Assembly (NCBI GenBank): GCA_041666525.1
Contig: JBAYGT010000001.1
Coordinates: forward strand, 382,550-446,549
Length of the DNA: 64,000 nucleotides
Direction: 5' to 3'
From: JBAXTZ01 sp041666525
Lineage (GTDB): Bacteria > Bacillota > Negativicutes > JBAXTZ01
Part shown: positions 44,679 to 54,101 of the stretch, one piece after another
Layout: each line of letters begins with the position of its first letter
Numbering within the stretch: the stretch's first letter is position 1
Notes under the pieces: generated by a model
Seen by the model: only the letters and a program-made list of their open reading frames with translations
Told to the model about the DNA's origin: nothing
Database searches by the model: none
Made by a program: the position numbers and the translations under genes

Positions 44679-45740
44679 TTATACCCGCTTTTTTAGTAAT
44701 GCCGCAGCTGCAATCAATACATCTTCTACAGAAATTTCCCGCAAACAAAATTTCTCTGGACATTCTTCCGGTTTTTTTGCACACGGACTACACTCACGCA
44801 TCGACCATATCGGTAAATAACTCGCTTGCAACGGATGCCAACGTCTGGGAACAGTACAGCCATAAATCACTAGCGCTGGCACTTTTGTAGTAGATGCCAC
44901 GTGAACTGTTCCGGTGCAGACGGAAATCAACAAGTCACTTTGCTCCAGCATTGCCGCCATATCAATTATTGATGTCTGGCCACAAAAATTCCAACAACTC
45001 ACTTCGGAACATGCAATTACTCTGTCAGCATATTCTCTTTCACTTGGTCCACCAACAATAAAGCACGCTGCATTAAACTGTTGTGCCAGTATTCGTATCA
45101 ATTCGCCAAATTTTTCTGGCTGCCAATCTTTGAGTGGAAAAGTTCCTTTTACGCACAACGCAATTCGTATTTTTCCAGCTGGCAATTCGGACAATAGTAC
45201 TTTAGCTGCAGTTTTGTTCGTTTCGGTTATCGTACCGACCGAAACATTCGCGGTTGTCTGCACTCCGGTAATTTGCGTTGCTACATCCAAAAAGTGTAAC
45301 ACACCGTGATCACGCGTTGGATCCAATCTTGTATGTACAACTTCGTTCGCTAATAATTTGCGCACAGTAGGTAACTCGCCAAAAATTCCATCCACCACTA
45401 CTCGAATGGGAATGCGCGCAAAAAACATGTATAACAGCGAGCGCAGTTTTTGATCAAAACATATTGCCATATCATAATTCATGATTCTTAAGTCTTTGAT
45501 AAATTCACTTGTCTCCGCCAAACTCATCTTGCCCGATTTGTAGTCCACGACAATCACTTCGTCAAATAACGGGTTGTTTTCAACGACATCTTTTGCCGCT
45601 TTACGCACCATTACTGCAAATTTTGTACCGGGCCAAGCTTTTTTTAGCGCTGCCGCAGCGGCAGTAAACAATACTACATCCCCGAGATTAACCAGTATTG
45701 ACAACAACACTTTTTTCGGTGCGGTTTTTACAGCCTTCAT
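44679..45740 (-). CDS. GT9 heptosyltransferase-like protein
   Basis: A 353-residue GT-B protein with LVNLGDVVLFTAAAAALKKAWP and the donor block SVCTGTVHVASTTKVPALVIYG; a C-terminal Cys set (CSPCAKKPEECPEKFC) is like that of several GT9 proteins in this block. The ATG at 45740 has GAGG five bases before; a TTG one codon earlier is less likely. The TGPMH motif is changed to TGTVH, a hint of altered donor use. Confidence 0.85.
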   Translation of the reverse strand: MKAVKTAPKKVLLSILVNLGDVVLFTAAAAALKKAWPGTKFAVMVRKAAKDVVENNPLFDEVIVVDYKSGKMSLAETSEFIKDLRIMNYDMAICFDQKLRSLLYMFFARIPIRVVVDGIFGELPTVRKLLANEVVHTRLDPTRDHGVLHFLDVATQITGVQTTANVSVGTITETNKTAAKVLLSELPAGKIRIALCVKGTFPLKDWQPEKFGELIRILAQQFNAACFIVGGPSEREYADRVIACSEVSCWNFCGQTSIIDMAAMLEQSDLLISVCTGTVHVASTTKVPALVIYGCTVPRRWHPLQASYLPIWSMRECSPCAKKPEECPEKFCLREISVEDVLIAAAALLKKRV

Positions 45741-46873
45741 CAAATCCTCGCAATTCGCACAATATCATTAGCTATATTTTCTGGTGAATAATCAATTGTC
45801 ACACGCGCAATTTCTTTGCAATAACCATCAATTTTTTTTTCCCAATTGTTCACAAGCTGCTCCAACGCAATCTTTAGCTGTTGCTTATCTCCAGTTTTAT
45901 AGACAACACCAAATTTGTACTCTGACAATAATTCCGGCCACACACTGTCAGCAATTACCACCGGTTTTTTTGCGCCAAGCGCTGTCAGTAATACTCCGGA
46001 TCCATTTTGTTTATAGCGATCATTTGCATACGGCACAACTAACGCGTCGAAACCATCAACAAAAGCGTTCCATTCTTCACCGTAATACTTCCCCCAAGTG
46101 AAAACTACATTATCCAATCCAGAAAATCGGTTTTCCACTTCTAATAATTCCTGTTTTTCTTTTGGATTTAAAGCTGCCATTTGCACGGTAAGCTTTACTT
46201 TTTTATTAAAACTGCATTCAGAGAAAACTTGCAAAAACCCTGCCATGTCTTTTTCACGACGGTATTGACCAATGAAACCTAAATGCAAGCTACTGCCAGC
46301 AACAACTTTGTGTTGCGATTTTGTTGCTGCAATATACAAAGACATACGGGCGCTGAAAAGATTCGGGCAATTCATACCGCTTTTCTGTCCGGTCACCGAA
46401 AAATTCACAAGCCGAATATTGCCATATCGCTCGAGCTTCTTTGCTTCCCCCGCAAAGGATTTCAGCTCGTGTTCAGCCACTCCAATTACTCCGAACAACA
46501 CTGGTATCACCGCTCGACGCAGGACGCTTTTATTCAACGATCGCAAAAATCTATATGTAACCATAGGAAATAATATAGCATCATAATTCCCCGAACGAGA
46601 CAATGCGTACACTTGTTTGTACCATTTTAAGCGGTTCAGTTCACGTTTACATGACAGCAACAGCTTACGCCACCCTTTCGCGCCGGCATAACTTATACCG
46701 GAACCTTTAAGCCGCTTTACTTGCAGTCCATAAGAATCTTTTAATTCCGCGCCTTCGGGAACAAACAACTCCACTACGTGTCCAGTTTGTCGCAATCCGT
46801 TGATAATCTGACGGTCATGTTCAATCTCATGTCCACCAGCCCCGACAATCGTTTCAATTATTGCAAACCTCAT
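45740..46873 (-). CDS. GT4-like glycosyltransferase
   Basis: A 377-residue GT-B protein. The N-terminus IIETIVGAGGHEIEHDRQI has a glycine loop, HLGFIGQYRREKDMAGFL opens the C-terminal domain, and VVPYANDRYKQNGSGVLLTALGAKKPVV is the nucleotide-sugar binding block. It overlaps both neighbours by a few bases and so belongs to the LPS operon. Substrate unknown. Confidence 0.78.
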   Translation of the reverse strand: MRFAIIETIVGAGGHEIEHDRQIINGLRQTGHVVELFVPEGAELKDSYGLQVKRLKGSGISYAGAKGWRKLLLSCKRELNRLKWYKQVYALSRSGNYDAILFPMVTYRFLRSLNKSVLRRAVIPVLFGVIGVAEHELKSFAGEAKKLERYGNIRLVNFSVTGQKSGMNCPNLFSARMSLYIAATKSQHKVVAGSSLHLGFIGQYRREKDMAGFLQVFSECSFNKKVKLTVQMAALNPKEKQELLEVENRFSGLDNVVFTWGKYYGEEWNAFVDGFDALVVPYANDRYKQNGSGVLLTALGAKKPVVIADSVWPELLSEYKFGVVYKTGDKQQLKIALEQLVNNWEKKIDGYCKEIARVTIDYSPENIANDIVRIARI

Positions 46874-47619
46874 ACCAGTTCCCTCTGCAAAAAAATCATT
46901 TTAAGATATTTTGCGAAAGTATAAAAACCGTGCAGAACCGCCATGATAAAGCCTATTTTACCATCTCGAAAACCTTGACGTAAAATATATGCCTGAAAGA
47001 AAGAAAACGGCGCTCTAAGCGCCAAATCGGCAAACCCTGCTTTCTTACCATCTGCGATATTTTTTTGCGCCATCATTGTAGTATAGCGATTGAAAGTAAT
47101 GAAATATTTGTCCCAGTTTTGATAAGTAAAATGAAGCAACAAGCCATTCAGTTTGCGTCTGGGCAGATTGACTACCGGGTGTTCATGTACTATTCCCTCC
47201 CAAGTAACTGATCCTTGGGGATAAAGACGATGCGACCAATCCGGTTTAAATACACCATATCCCAACTTCATACCCATAACATAGTTTTGCCGAAGTACCT
47301 CAAACGAGTTGTTTTGCAAGCCTATTGTTGCCGCTTTAATGCTTAGTGCCAGTTCAGGTGTGACCCTTTCATCAGCATCAAGATAAAAAACCCACTCACA
47401 ATCAGTACAAGTCAATGCAAAATTCCGTTGAGCGGCAAACCCTTGCTCAAAGGAATTTTGGAAAACTTTTGCTCCCATTTGTTCAGCAATTCGCACTGTT
47501 TCATCGTTACTAAACGAATCTACTACAATTATCTCATCGGCGAATCTGGCGCTTAAAATACATTGCTCAATATTGGTTTGCTCGTTATATGTCAATATCA
47601 ATACTGCAAGTCGGTTCAT
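46870..47619 (-). CDS. GT2 LPS core glycosyltransferase (WaaE/KdtX-like)
   Basis: A 249-residue GT-A transferase: AVLILTYNEQTNIEQCI, DEIIVVDSFSNDET, and the metal site YLDADERVT are nearly identical to WaaE/KdtX, which adds a beta-glucose to heptose I of the LPS inner core. Lying among GT9 heptosyltransferases fits that role. The ATG has a GGAG site. It overlaps the next gene by four bases. Confidence 0.85.
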   Translation of the reverse strand: MNRLAVLILTYNEQTNIEQCILSARFADEIIVVDSFSNDETVRIAEQMGAKVFQNSFEQGFAAQRNFALTCTDCEWVFYLDADERVTPELALSIKAATIGLQNNSFEVLRQNYVMGMKLGYGVFKPDWSHRLYPQGSVTWEGIVHEHPVVNLPRRKLNGLLLHFTYQNWDKYFITFNRYTTMMAQKNIADGKKAGFADLALRAPFSFFQAYILRQGFRDGKIGFIMAVLHGFYTFAKYLKMIFLQRELV

Positions 47620-47634
47620 TTATTTCTCCCTAAT

Positions 47635-48618
47635 TTACGCCAACATCTCTTTGACTGCGTTAATTATTGCTGAATTGTCGATAATTTCCAAACACTTTTT
47701 GTCACAATCATCAATCCGGCCCCAACAAGGTGAACACTTAACACCGGCATAAAAATTCTTGGTATTTTCATTATCTGCTCCCCATAAATCAGGGTGATTG
47801 GCGCCAAAAAGTCCAACTGTCTTTGTTTTCAACGCAACAGCCATATGCATCGGTCCGGTATCAACCGATAGCATAACATCCGCTGCTTTTATCAACGCTG
47901 CAAGCTGCGTGAGCGATAAATTTCCGGCAAGTACGACTGCCTGTTTTCCTGAATTTATTTTATCCAGCACTTCACGCTGTGCAGAGCTACCAATAATAAA
48001 CACGGTTCCTAACCTGCACAAGCTTCTTAATAAATCTTTCCCTTTAGAAATTGTGAGGCTACGATTTTCAAAATTGCTAAGCGGACAAAAAATTATTTTC
48101 TTTGCACTGTCATCAATAAATATCTGTTCATTAACATATTTAATGTCCGTAACCGAAACGACCAAACTGGTACTTGAATCGAATTGTTGCGAGCTCAACG
48201 GTGCAAGCACTCGCAACTGATTCTTAGCTTCGTATTGGATACATGGATGCTTATCAACCGTATCTGTCAAAAATAATTGTGCATGTTGAGCATTATAACC
48301 GCAGCGTCGTTTAATTCCAGCTAACCAGCTAATCAGCGCTCCGCGCAACGCATAATTCGTACAAACCGCCAAATCATAATGTTCTCGGCGCAAGCGGCGT
48401 GCCATAGAAACAATGCCTTTGATGCCGCTATCAACATTTTTTTTGTCATATACAATTACGTTATCGACATTAACATCCATCTCAGCTATCGGTTTCACCG
48501 CTGGAACTACCAGCATATCTATTTTTGCTGAAGAATAAATAGTCTTCAACGCCTGCGTAAGCGGAGTACGCATAATACCATCGCCAATCGATGCCAAATT
48601 TATCACAAGTATTCTCAT
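47635..48618 (-). CDS. GT9 heptosyltransferase-like protein
   Basis: A 327-residue GT-B protein with LASIGDGIMRTPLTQALK and the intact donor block LSVDTGPMHMAVALKTKTVGLFG, then a Cys-rich CSPCWGRIDDCDKKC tail. The ATG at 48618 lies seven bases after GGAG; a TTG just before it is disfavoured. Probable inner-core heptosyltransferase. Confidence 0.87.
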   Translation of the reverse strand: MRILVINLASIGDGIMRTPLTQALKTIYSSAKIDMLVVPAVKPIAEMDVNVDNVIVYDKKNVDSGIKGIVSMARRLRREHYDLAVCTNYALRGALISWLAGIKRRCGYNAQHAQLFLTDTVDKHPCIQYEAKNQLRVLAPLSSQQFDSSTSLVVSVTDIKYVNEQIFIDDSAKKIIFCPLSNFENRSLTISKGKDLLRSLCRLGTVFIIGSSAQREVLDKINSGKQAVVLAGNLSLTQLAALIKAADVMLSVDTGPMHMAVALKTKTVGLFGANHPDLWGADNENTKNFYAGVKCSPCWGRIDDCDKKCLEIIDNSAIINAVKEMLA

Positions 48619-48662
48619 CAACGCGCTCCAAAAACAATCTTTTGTTCAATATCGCTTTTCCG

Positions 48663-49652
48663 CTAAATCAGCTTAACAACTTCTTCAACATCAATATGTT
48701 CATTATCTATACCACGTTCAGATGGCTTATAAGCTTTTATCACTTTAGTATTTTTGCCTTGCGGCATACAACGACTAAGATGATCTTTGTCAAAACCAAA
48801 CAACGCGATTGTCGGGGTTCCTAACGCATCGGCAATATGCATCGGCCCGGTATCAATAGTTACGAACTGCTTACATTCACTCAGTAATGCCGCCATTTCA
48901 TTCATGTTCAATTGCCCGGAAATGTTAATAATATCATTACTATAATCACTACACAAAGAATCAATATAATCTTTTTGTGCAGCGGCGCCGATGGCGTAAA
49001 CTGCGCCATATTTCATTTTCAACGCTTTAATAATAGGACTGAATTTTTCACCGGGAATATTTCGATGCGGACCACTGGCATAGGTAGAACCGCTCATACA
49101 GACAACTGCATAATTTTCAGGGAGCTTCAAACGCTTCTTTAGCGGTTGAAAAACTCCTTCGGGTGCCACCAAATCGGCGCTAGTCGAAAAATCCACCGGT
49201 AGCCCCAGTCTGGCTAAAGAGTATAGGTAATGTTTAATAATATTCGTTGTACGATCTTCAATAGCGTATTTATCGATCGCGTTAGAAAAGAAATTCTTTC
49301 CCATTCTGCTCATAGTATTTCCGGTTTTGCGTTTTGCCATCGATAAAAACGCCATTACTACAGTCGGGCTTTTGGCCACCGCCACAGCTAAATCATAGCG
49401 GGTACGCCAAAATTTCATGAACATCCCGCATTCGTGAAAGAATTTTTTCAAACCGCGATCTTTGCTATGAATATATACCTTATCAATGTATGGCGACATC
49501 TGCCAAATATCCGCTACTGAATAGGGAACGTACGCATCTACTACGCAAGTCGGGTTCAATCGCTTGAGTTCTTTTGCAATAACTGTAGCTACCGCTGAAT
49601 CGCCTAATGTTTTCCAGCGGCTTATCAATAACACTTTGTCGAATTTCAGCAT
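48663..49652 (-). CDS. GT9 heptosyltransferase-like protein
   Basis: A 329-residue GT-B protein with SRWKTLGDSAVATVIAKELKR and the donor block VTIDTGPMHIADALGTPTIALFG. The ATG follows GGAGGGG and overlaps the stop of the gene at 49652 (TAATG). Its N-terminal block (KTLGD) resembles the GT9 protein at 54102 (KTIGD), suggesting the two are a closer pair of paralogues. Confidence 0.86.
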   Translation of the reverse strand: MLKFDKVLLISRWKTLGDSAVATVIAKELKRLNPTCVVDAYVPYSVADIWQMSPYIDKVYIHSKDRGLKKFFHECGMFMKFWRTRYDLAVAVAKSPTVVMAFLSMAKRKTGNTMSRMGKNFFSNAIDKYAIEDRTTNIIKHYLYSLARLGLPVDFSTSADLVAPEGVFQPLKKRLKLPENYAVVCMSGSTYASGPHRNIPGEKFSPIIKALKMKYGAVYAIGAAAQKDYIDSLCSDYSNDIINISGQLNMNEMAALLSECKQFVTIDTGPMHIADALGTPTIALFGFDKDHLSRCMPQGKNTKVIKAYKPSERGIDNEHIDVEEVVKLI

Positions 49653-50680
49653 TACCCCTCCAAAAAACGAGAATACACCAAGTCCGCGCTAATGTCCGCC
49701 ATACATTCTTTCCCAAGTGAACATACACGTTGCATACACTCTTTGCGCTCGCATACGGTTTGTAAAACAACATTATTGTTGCCATACGGCCCAGTGCGGC
49801 GAAATTTCGACGGACCGAACAGAACAATTACGCGTGTACCCACAGCCGCGGCTAAATGCACTGGTCCAGAATCATTACCTACGAACACCTTCGCCTTACT
49901 AATTATATAAGCTAGCTCTTTTAACGAGGTTTTGCCGACTAAATTGACGATTGATTTAGGGGGTATAGCTGAAAGCTGAAAACTGAAAGCTGATATTAGC
50001 TCTTCCGCAAGACTGGTTTCGTTGGGTGCACCAACTATTACCGGGGTTATTCCGTTCTCAGCAAAACACGCCGCCAGTTCACCAAAATAGCGCGCTGGCC
50101 AGCATTTGGTCTGCCAGATTGAGCCGGGAGCTAGTACTACTAATCTATCTTTTTCAATATCCAATCCGCTTTCTATACAAATGCTTCTGGCTGCTGTTTT
50201 CTCTGGCTCGGAAAAGCCAATTCCAAAATCAGCAGTCCCCTCTGGCAACTCTATTCCTAGCACTCGCGGTACATCTAAATAACGTTCTACCACGTGCGCA
50301 TTTCGATATGCGCCTTGTGTCCGCTTGCTTACCAGCCAACTACCCTCACGAAGATTATACCAGCCGATTTTTCTCGCCGCCCGTGCAAAAAAAACAATAG
50401 CAGCGCTTTTAAATAACCCCTGCAAATCAATACAAAAATCATAGCGCTGCTTTCTCAATAACTTAATAAATAATGCCAGATACTCTAGATTGGTTTTTTT
50501 CTTTTTCTCAAAAACAATTATCTCATCGATATATCGATGATTCTCAAGCAACGCCTTAGCTGCCGGCTCCACGACCCAAGAAATTTTAGCATTCTGCCAT
50601 TTTTTCTTAAGCGCGGCAGCAACAGGCATTGCATGAATAACATCACCGACTGAACTTAGCTTTACTATCAAAAAACGCAT
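49652..50680 (-). CDS. GT9 heptosyltransferase (WaaC/WaaF-like) with heptanucleotide repeat
   Basis: A 342-residue GT-B protein, the closest of the seven to classic WaaC/WaaF: LSSVGDVIHAMPVAAALKKKW, APGSIWQTKCWPARYF, and VGNDSGPVHLAAAVGTRVIVLFG are hallmark blocks. It should attach the first or second heptose. Around residue 230 it holds the extra segment ISAFSFQLSAIPPK, coded by four tandem heptanucleotides (49967-49994). It starts just after a long hairpin at 50697-50726. Confidence 0.88.
   Translation of the reverse strand: MRFLIVKLSSVGDVIHAMPVAAALKKKWQNAKISWVVEPAAKALLENHRYIDEIIVFEKKKKTNLEYLALFIKLLRKQRYDFCIDLQGLFKSAAIVFFARAARKIGWYNLREGSWLVSKRTQGAYRNAHVVERYLDVPRVLGIELPEGTADFGIGFSEPEKTAARSICIESGLDIEKDRLVVLAPGSIWQTKCWPARYFGELAACFAENGITPVIVGAPNETSLAEELISAFSFQLSAIPPKSIVNLVGKTSLKELAYIISKAKVFVGNDSGPVHLAAAVGTRVIVLFGPSKFRRTGPYGNNNVVLQTVCERKECMQRVCSLGKECMADISADLVYSRFLEG
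49967..49994 (-). repeat. Four tandem TCAG-type heptanucleotides inside a GT9 gene
   Basis: Minus-strand units are TCAGCTT, TCAGTTT, TCAGCTT and TCAGCTA read from the 5' side (order by strand; third-to-last base varies). They code for a low-complexity insert and match the TCAG-N3 pattern of the run in rfbG. Confidence 0.75.
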
Positions 50681-50696
50681 ATTACTCCAAAACCAA

Positions 50697-50726
50697 AGCC
50701 TTTGTGGTAATTATACCACAAAGGCT
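50697..50726. terminator. Long perfect hairpin after the heptose adenylyltransferase gene
   Basis: A 13-bp perfect stem (50697-50709 with 50714-50726; AGCCTTTGTGGTA arm) and a four-base loop lie between the stop at 50752 and the next start at 50680. On the minus strand it is followed by TTGGTTTTGG, an imperfect T-run, so termination may be partial. Confidence 0.6.
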
Positions 50727-50751
50727 CTCATGATTTGCAATATTTTCAGGT

Positions 50752-51237
50752 TCACTGCTGTTGCGCCGCCACCCGCTGCATTTTTTCGATAATGTTGGTA
50801 GTTGAGCGCCCTTCAACCAAAGAAACAAATTCAACCCTACCGCCGTAACTCTCTACCAGTGTTTTTTCCGGAAAATCTACACCAAGATAATCGCCCCCCT
50901 TAACATATACCGAGGGCTTGAGCTCTTGAATCAACTCAGAGGCAGTGCGTTCGCCAAAAAATACTACAAAGTCAACTGCCGATAAACCAGAAACTACTTC
51001 CGCACGATCGTTTTCACTATTTACCGGACGCAAATCGCCTTTGAAAGATTTTACCGACGCATCTGTATTTAAACCTAAAATCATTATGTCACCATATTTT
51101 TTTGCAGCATTCAAATAACGAACATGGCCGGCATGTAATATATCAAAGCAACCGTTAGAAAAAACCACTGTGTTTCCGTTCGATTTTAATTCATCACATA
51201 GCTGCTGCGCAACTTTACGTGAAATCAATTTATTCAT
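50752..51237 (-). CDS. rfaE2: D-glycero-beta-D-manno-heptose 1-phosphate adenylyltransferase
   Basis: A 161-residue cytidylyltransferase-fold enzyme; SNGCFDILHAGHVRYL carries the HxGH nucleotide motif, and KGGDYLG and EGRSTTNII the C-terminal signature. It makes ADP-heptose precursor from heptose-1-phosphate and ATP. The E. coli HldE has this fused to the kinase; here it is separate. I use the ATG at 51237 with GGAG; a longer frame overlaps the kinase gene. Confidence 0.92.
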   Translation of the reverse strand: MNKLISRKVAQQLCDELKSNGNTVVFSNGCFDILHAGHVRYLNAAKKYGDIMILGLNTDASVKSFKGDLRPVNSENDRAEVVSGLSAVDFVVFFGERTASELIQELKPSVYVKGGDYLGVDFPEKTLVESYGGRVEFVSLVEGRSTTNIIEKMQRVAAQQQ

Positions 51238-51262
51238 AAACTCCACACTCCTTAATCCAGTG

Positions 51263-52264
51263 TCACTCAAACTGCTCGATAACTGTTCGCAATTCCTCAA
51301 CAGTTAAAGTAGCCGTACCCATTTTCCGTACAACGACTCCAGCAGCGTAATTGGCTATTTTTGCAGCATCTACAATATTCGCCCCGGCCGAGATTGCTAA
51401 AGCCGCCACCATCGTCAAGGTGTCGCCGGCACCATTAACATCATAAATCTCGCTTTTGTCCCTGACCGGAATGTGGTCAACCACTTTTTCCTGAATGACC
51501 ATAACACCTTCAGTACCCAAACTAATCAAAGCGGCTTTGGCGTTTAACTGAACGCGCAATTTTTCACCGGCAACAATCAAATCTTCCTTTTCTGCAAATT
51601 CTTCAACACCGGCAAACGCCGCCAGCTCTGACTCATTTTGCTTAATATAGCTAATGTTTGAATAATTCGTAATTGCATAACGCGAGTCAACAAAACTGGG
51701 TATTCGATATTTGTTACATTCATCGATAATCGTACACGCGGAAGAATTATTTAACGTGCCATTACCATAATCACTCAAAATAACCACATCCATATTCGGA
51801 ATAATTTTTGTAATCATTTTAGCCAGTTCAAACGCCTCGTTTTTGGGAAAACCATTTTTCGGAACCCTGTCTATTCTGACGATGTGTTGCCGTACTACTG
51901 CGTGATCCCAAGCCATAATCCGTTGTTTGGAAATGGTGTGCTCGAGTGGTGTTTTTACTATAAATTCGGTGTTCACTCCAAATTTGCACATTTCGCTAAC
52001 CAATTGCTCACCGGCACTATCTTCGCCGATTATGCCTCCGGCAAAAATTCTCGCGCCAAGCACCGCTCCGTTATGAATTACGTTAGCAGCAGCTCCTAAA
52101 AGCGTTTTCTCTTCCGTCGGTTCTAGTACAAGTACCGGCGCTTCACGTGAAATCCTCGCTATGTGTCCGTCTAAATAAATATCTGCGGTCAAATCGCCAA
52201 CAACAAGTACCCGCTTGTCATGCCATTTTGAAATTAGTTTTACTAATTTTTCCTTCATCCGCAT
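51263..52264 (-). CDS. rfaE1: D-glycero-beta-D-manno-heptose-7-phosphate kinase
   Basis: A 333-residue PfkB/ribokinase-family sugar kinase. RVLVVGDLTADIYLDG opens the fold, ARISREAPVLVLEP and GAAANVIHNGAVLGA are HldE-kinase motifs and DVNGAGDTLTMVAALA holds the catalytic Asp. It phosphorylates heptose-7-phosphate at C1, before the adenylyltransferase encoded next. GmhA, GmhB and HldD are not in the window. The start is ATG at 52264 or 52258; neither has a strong binding site. Confidence 0.92.
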   Translation of the reverse strand: MRMKEKLVKLISKWHDKRVLVVGDLTADIYLDGHIARISREAPVLVLEPTEEKTLLGAAANVIHNGAVLGARIFAGGIIGEDSAGEQLVSEMCKFGVNTEFIVKTPLEHTISKQRIMAWDHAVVRQHIVRIDRVPKNGFPKNEAFELAKMITKIIPNMDVVILSDYGNGTLNNSSACTIIDECNKYRIPSFVDSRYAITNYSNISYIKQNESELAAFAGVEEFAEKEDLIVAGEKLRVQLNAKAALISLGTEGVMVIQEKVVDHIPVRDKSEIYDVNGAGDTLTMVAALAISAGANIVDAAKIANYAAGVVVRKMGTATLTVEELRTVIEQFE

Positions 52265-52302
52265 ATCACCATCATCTTCCACAGTTTTCAATAGTCAAAA
52301 AA

Positions 52303-54081
52303 TTATTTTTCCAATACCGTGCCCCACATATTGCCTTTTATCGCCAGTTCTGAATAATCGGAACCTTTAAGAATCATTGCTTTATCTCGGTCAGAATAAC
52401 TTCCAAATAACTCCCCACCTGGAATTAAGCAATAATTTCTGTTCGTGTTCATCAGATTTCTGCCAAATGCCGATTGGGAGTATTTGCTAGCATCAATACC
52501 AAACAGATAACAAATTGTTGGTAATAAGTCTACCTGACCACCGTTAATATCGCTACTATATGGTTTCATTCCTTTGGAATATATTATCAAAGGCACTCTG
52601 TGATAGTTCTGCTGCCACCAGTCTCCCTGCCAAACCGTAGCGTTGACATCATCCTGGTAAAACTTATGCAAACTGGGATGATCACCATAAAACACGAGTA
52701 CCGTGTTGTCCAGCAAACCAATCTTGTCCAGACTCGCAATCAATTCAGCAATTGCTTCATCAGTGTAACGGGCAGCGCGCAGATATTTGCCTAAATAATG
52801 ATTTTTGATTTCCGCCGGAACAGTCAAAGTAAGTTTGTCTTCAGGCAAATCAAAATCAGCATGCAATGACAATGTTAGTACCAAAGCTTGAAACGGTTGT
52901 TTAAATGTTTTTACTTTTTCAAAATATTGCTCTAAAAACGGCTTGTCGCCGATTCCATAACCAATTTTTTCGTCATATACAAAATCTTTTACGCTGTAAC
53001 AAGTTTCATAGCCCATGTTAGTATCGACCTGAAACCAATTCCAGGTTGATGCATCGTCCGGATGAGCTGCGTATGTTCTATAACCTTTTTCCTCAAACAA
53101 TTTTGGTAAAGAAATATATTTATTTCTCGGATATTCATAGCAAGGAGTTCCTTTTGTTAAACGATAGCAACCGCTGTTTAGCATGAACTCTCCGTCAGAC
53201 GTCTGCCCCTCGCCCTCCTGAGCATGAAAATTAGTAAAATATATTCCTTCCTCGGCAAGTCTATTAAGTGTCGGCGTAACTTCTTGTCCCTCAACCATTT
53301 GGTACATTTGAAAACGCTCTAACGACTCCACTTGCACGACAATCAAATTTTTACCGGCGAATATACCTTGATAATTATTTGGTTTCAGATTTTCATAATT
53401 CCACGACAACCATTTGCGCACTTCTGCTTCCGCAGTAGCGCTAATGTGTTCGTGTTTGGTATCCAACCCGACAACCGCACTGCAAAGATCCAAAAAATGA
53501 TAACCTGAAACGCCCAAAACCTTTACTACAACAGTAGACGCTTTCAAATCAATACCTACAATGCTTTTTTTATCCAAAACCGCATCTTTTGCAATATACG
53601 AACCTAAAACAACCACAAAAACTATTAAATAAACTATGAAACTTTTATTGGTCTTTCTTACAGGCACATCTGCAATAAATGCCAACAATATCAGCATAGG
53701 CAGATCAACAAAAAAAATCAAATCAATTGACTTCAGTAACGAAAAAGTCACAGTGCCAAAATTTTCCAACATACCGGCTTGATTCAACGCTGTCACAGAC
53801 GGCAAGGAACCAAAGGCTCTAAAATATACTGCATCACAAAACAATAGTATCGAAATTAACACATCAACAGCAACAAACCACCAAATTGTTTTCTTTTGTC
53901 GAAATAAAAAACCGAACATCAGAAAAAATAAACAAGCGCTAAAATTCACCACCATACTGGACGCGCGAAAACCAATATTAGAAATAAAATATTGTAAGAC
54001 GAATTCTTTGATGACTATTGCTATCGTGACCAACCAGAAAACCAAATGAACCAAAGATCTAGACACCGTTTTGTTTAGCAT
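52303..54081 (-). CDS. LtaS/OpgB-type phosphoglycerol transferase
   Basis: A 592-residue membrane enzyme: about five N-terminal helices, then an alkaline-phosphatase-fold domain facing outside. T294 in EGQTSDGEF is the nucleophile, with FEEKGYRTYAAHPD and YGDHPSLH as metal-binding blocks. LtaS relatives move glycerol-phosphate from phosphatidylglycerol to a glycan. Set among LPS genes in a diderm, it may decorate LPS or an envelope glycan rather than build teichoic acid. The ATG at 54081 follows AAGGAG. Confidence 0.86.
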   Translation of the reverse strand: MLNKTVSRSLVHLVFWLVTIAIVIKEFVLQYFISNIGFRASSMVVNFSACLFFLMFGFLFRQKKTIWWFVAVDVLISILLFCDAVYFRAFGSLPSVTALNQAGMLENFGTVTFSLLKSIDLIFFVDLPMLILLAFIADVPVRKTNKSFIVYLIVFVVVLGSYIAKDAVLDKKSIVGIDLKASTVVVKVLGVSGYHFLDLCSAVVGLDTKHEHISATAEAEVRKWLSWNYENLKPNNYQGIFAGKNLIVVQVESLERFQMYQMVEGQEVTPTLNRLAEEGIYFTNFHAQEGEGQTSDGEFMLNSGCYRLTKGTPCYEYPRNKYISLPKLFEEKGYRTYAAHPDDASTWNWFQVDTNMGYETCYSVKDFVYDEKIGYGIGDKPFLEQYFEKVKTFKQPFQALVLTLSLHADFDLPEDKLTLTVPAEIKNHYLGKYLRAARYTDEAIAELIASLDKIGLLDNTVLVFYGDHPSLHKFYQDDVNATVWQGDWWQQNYHRVPLIIYSKGMKPYSSDINGGQVDLLPTICYLFGIDASKYSQSAFGRNLMNTNRNYCLIPGGELFGSYSDRDKAMILKGSDYSELAIKGNMWGTVLEK

Positions 54082-54101
54082 TGTGTACTCCTTTTGGTAT
54101 A

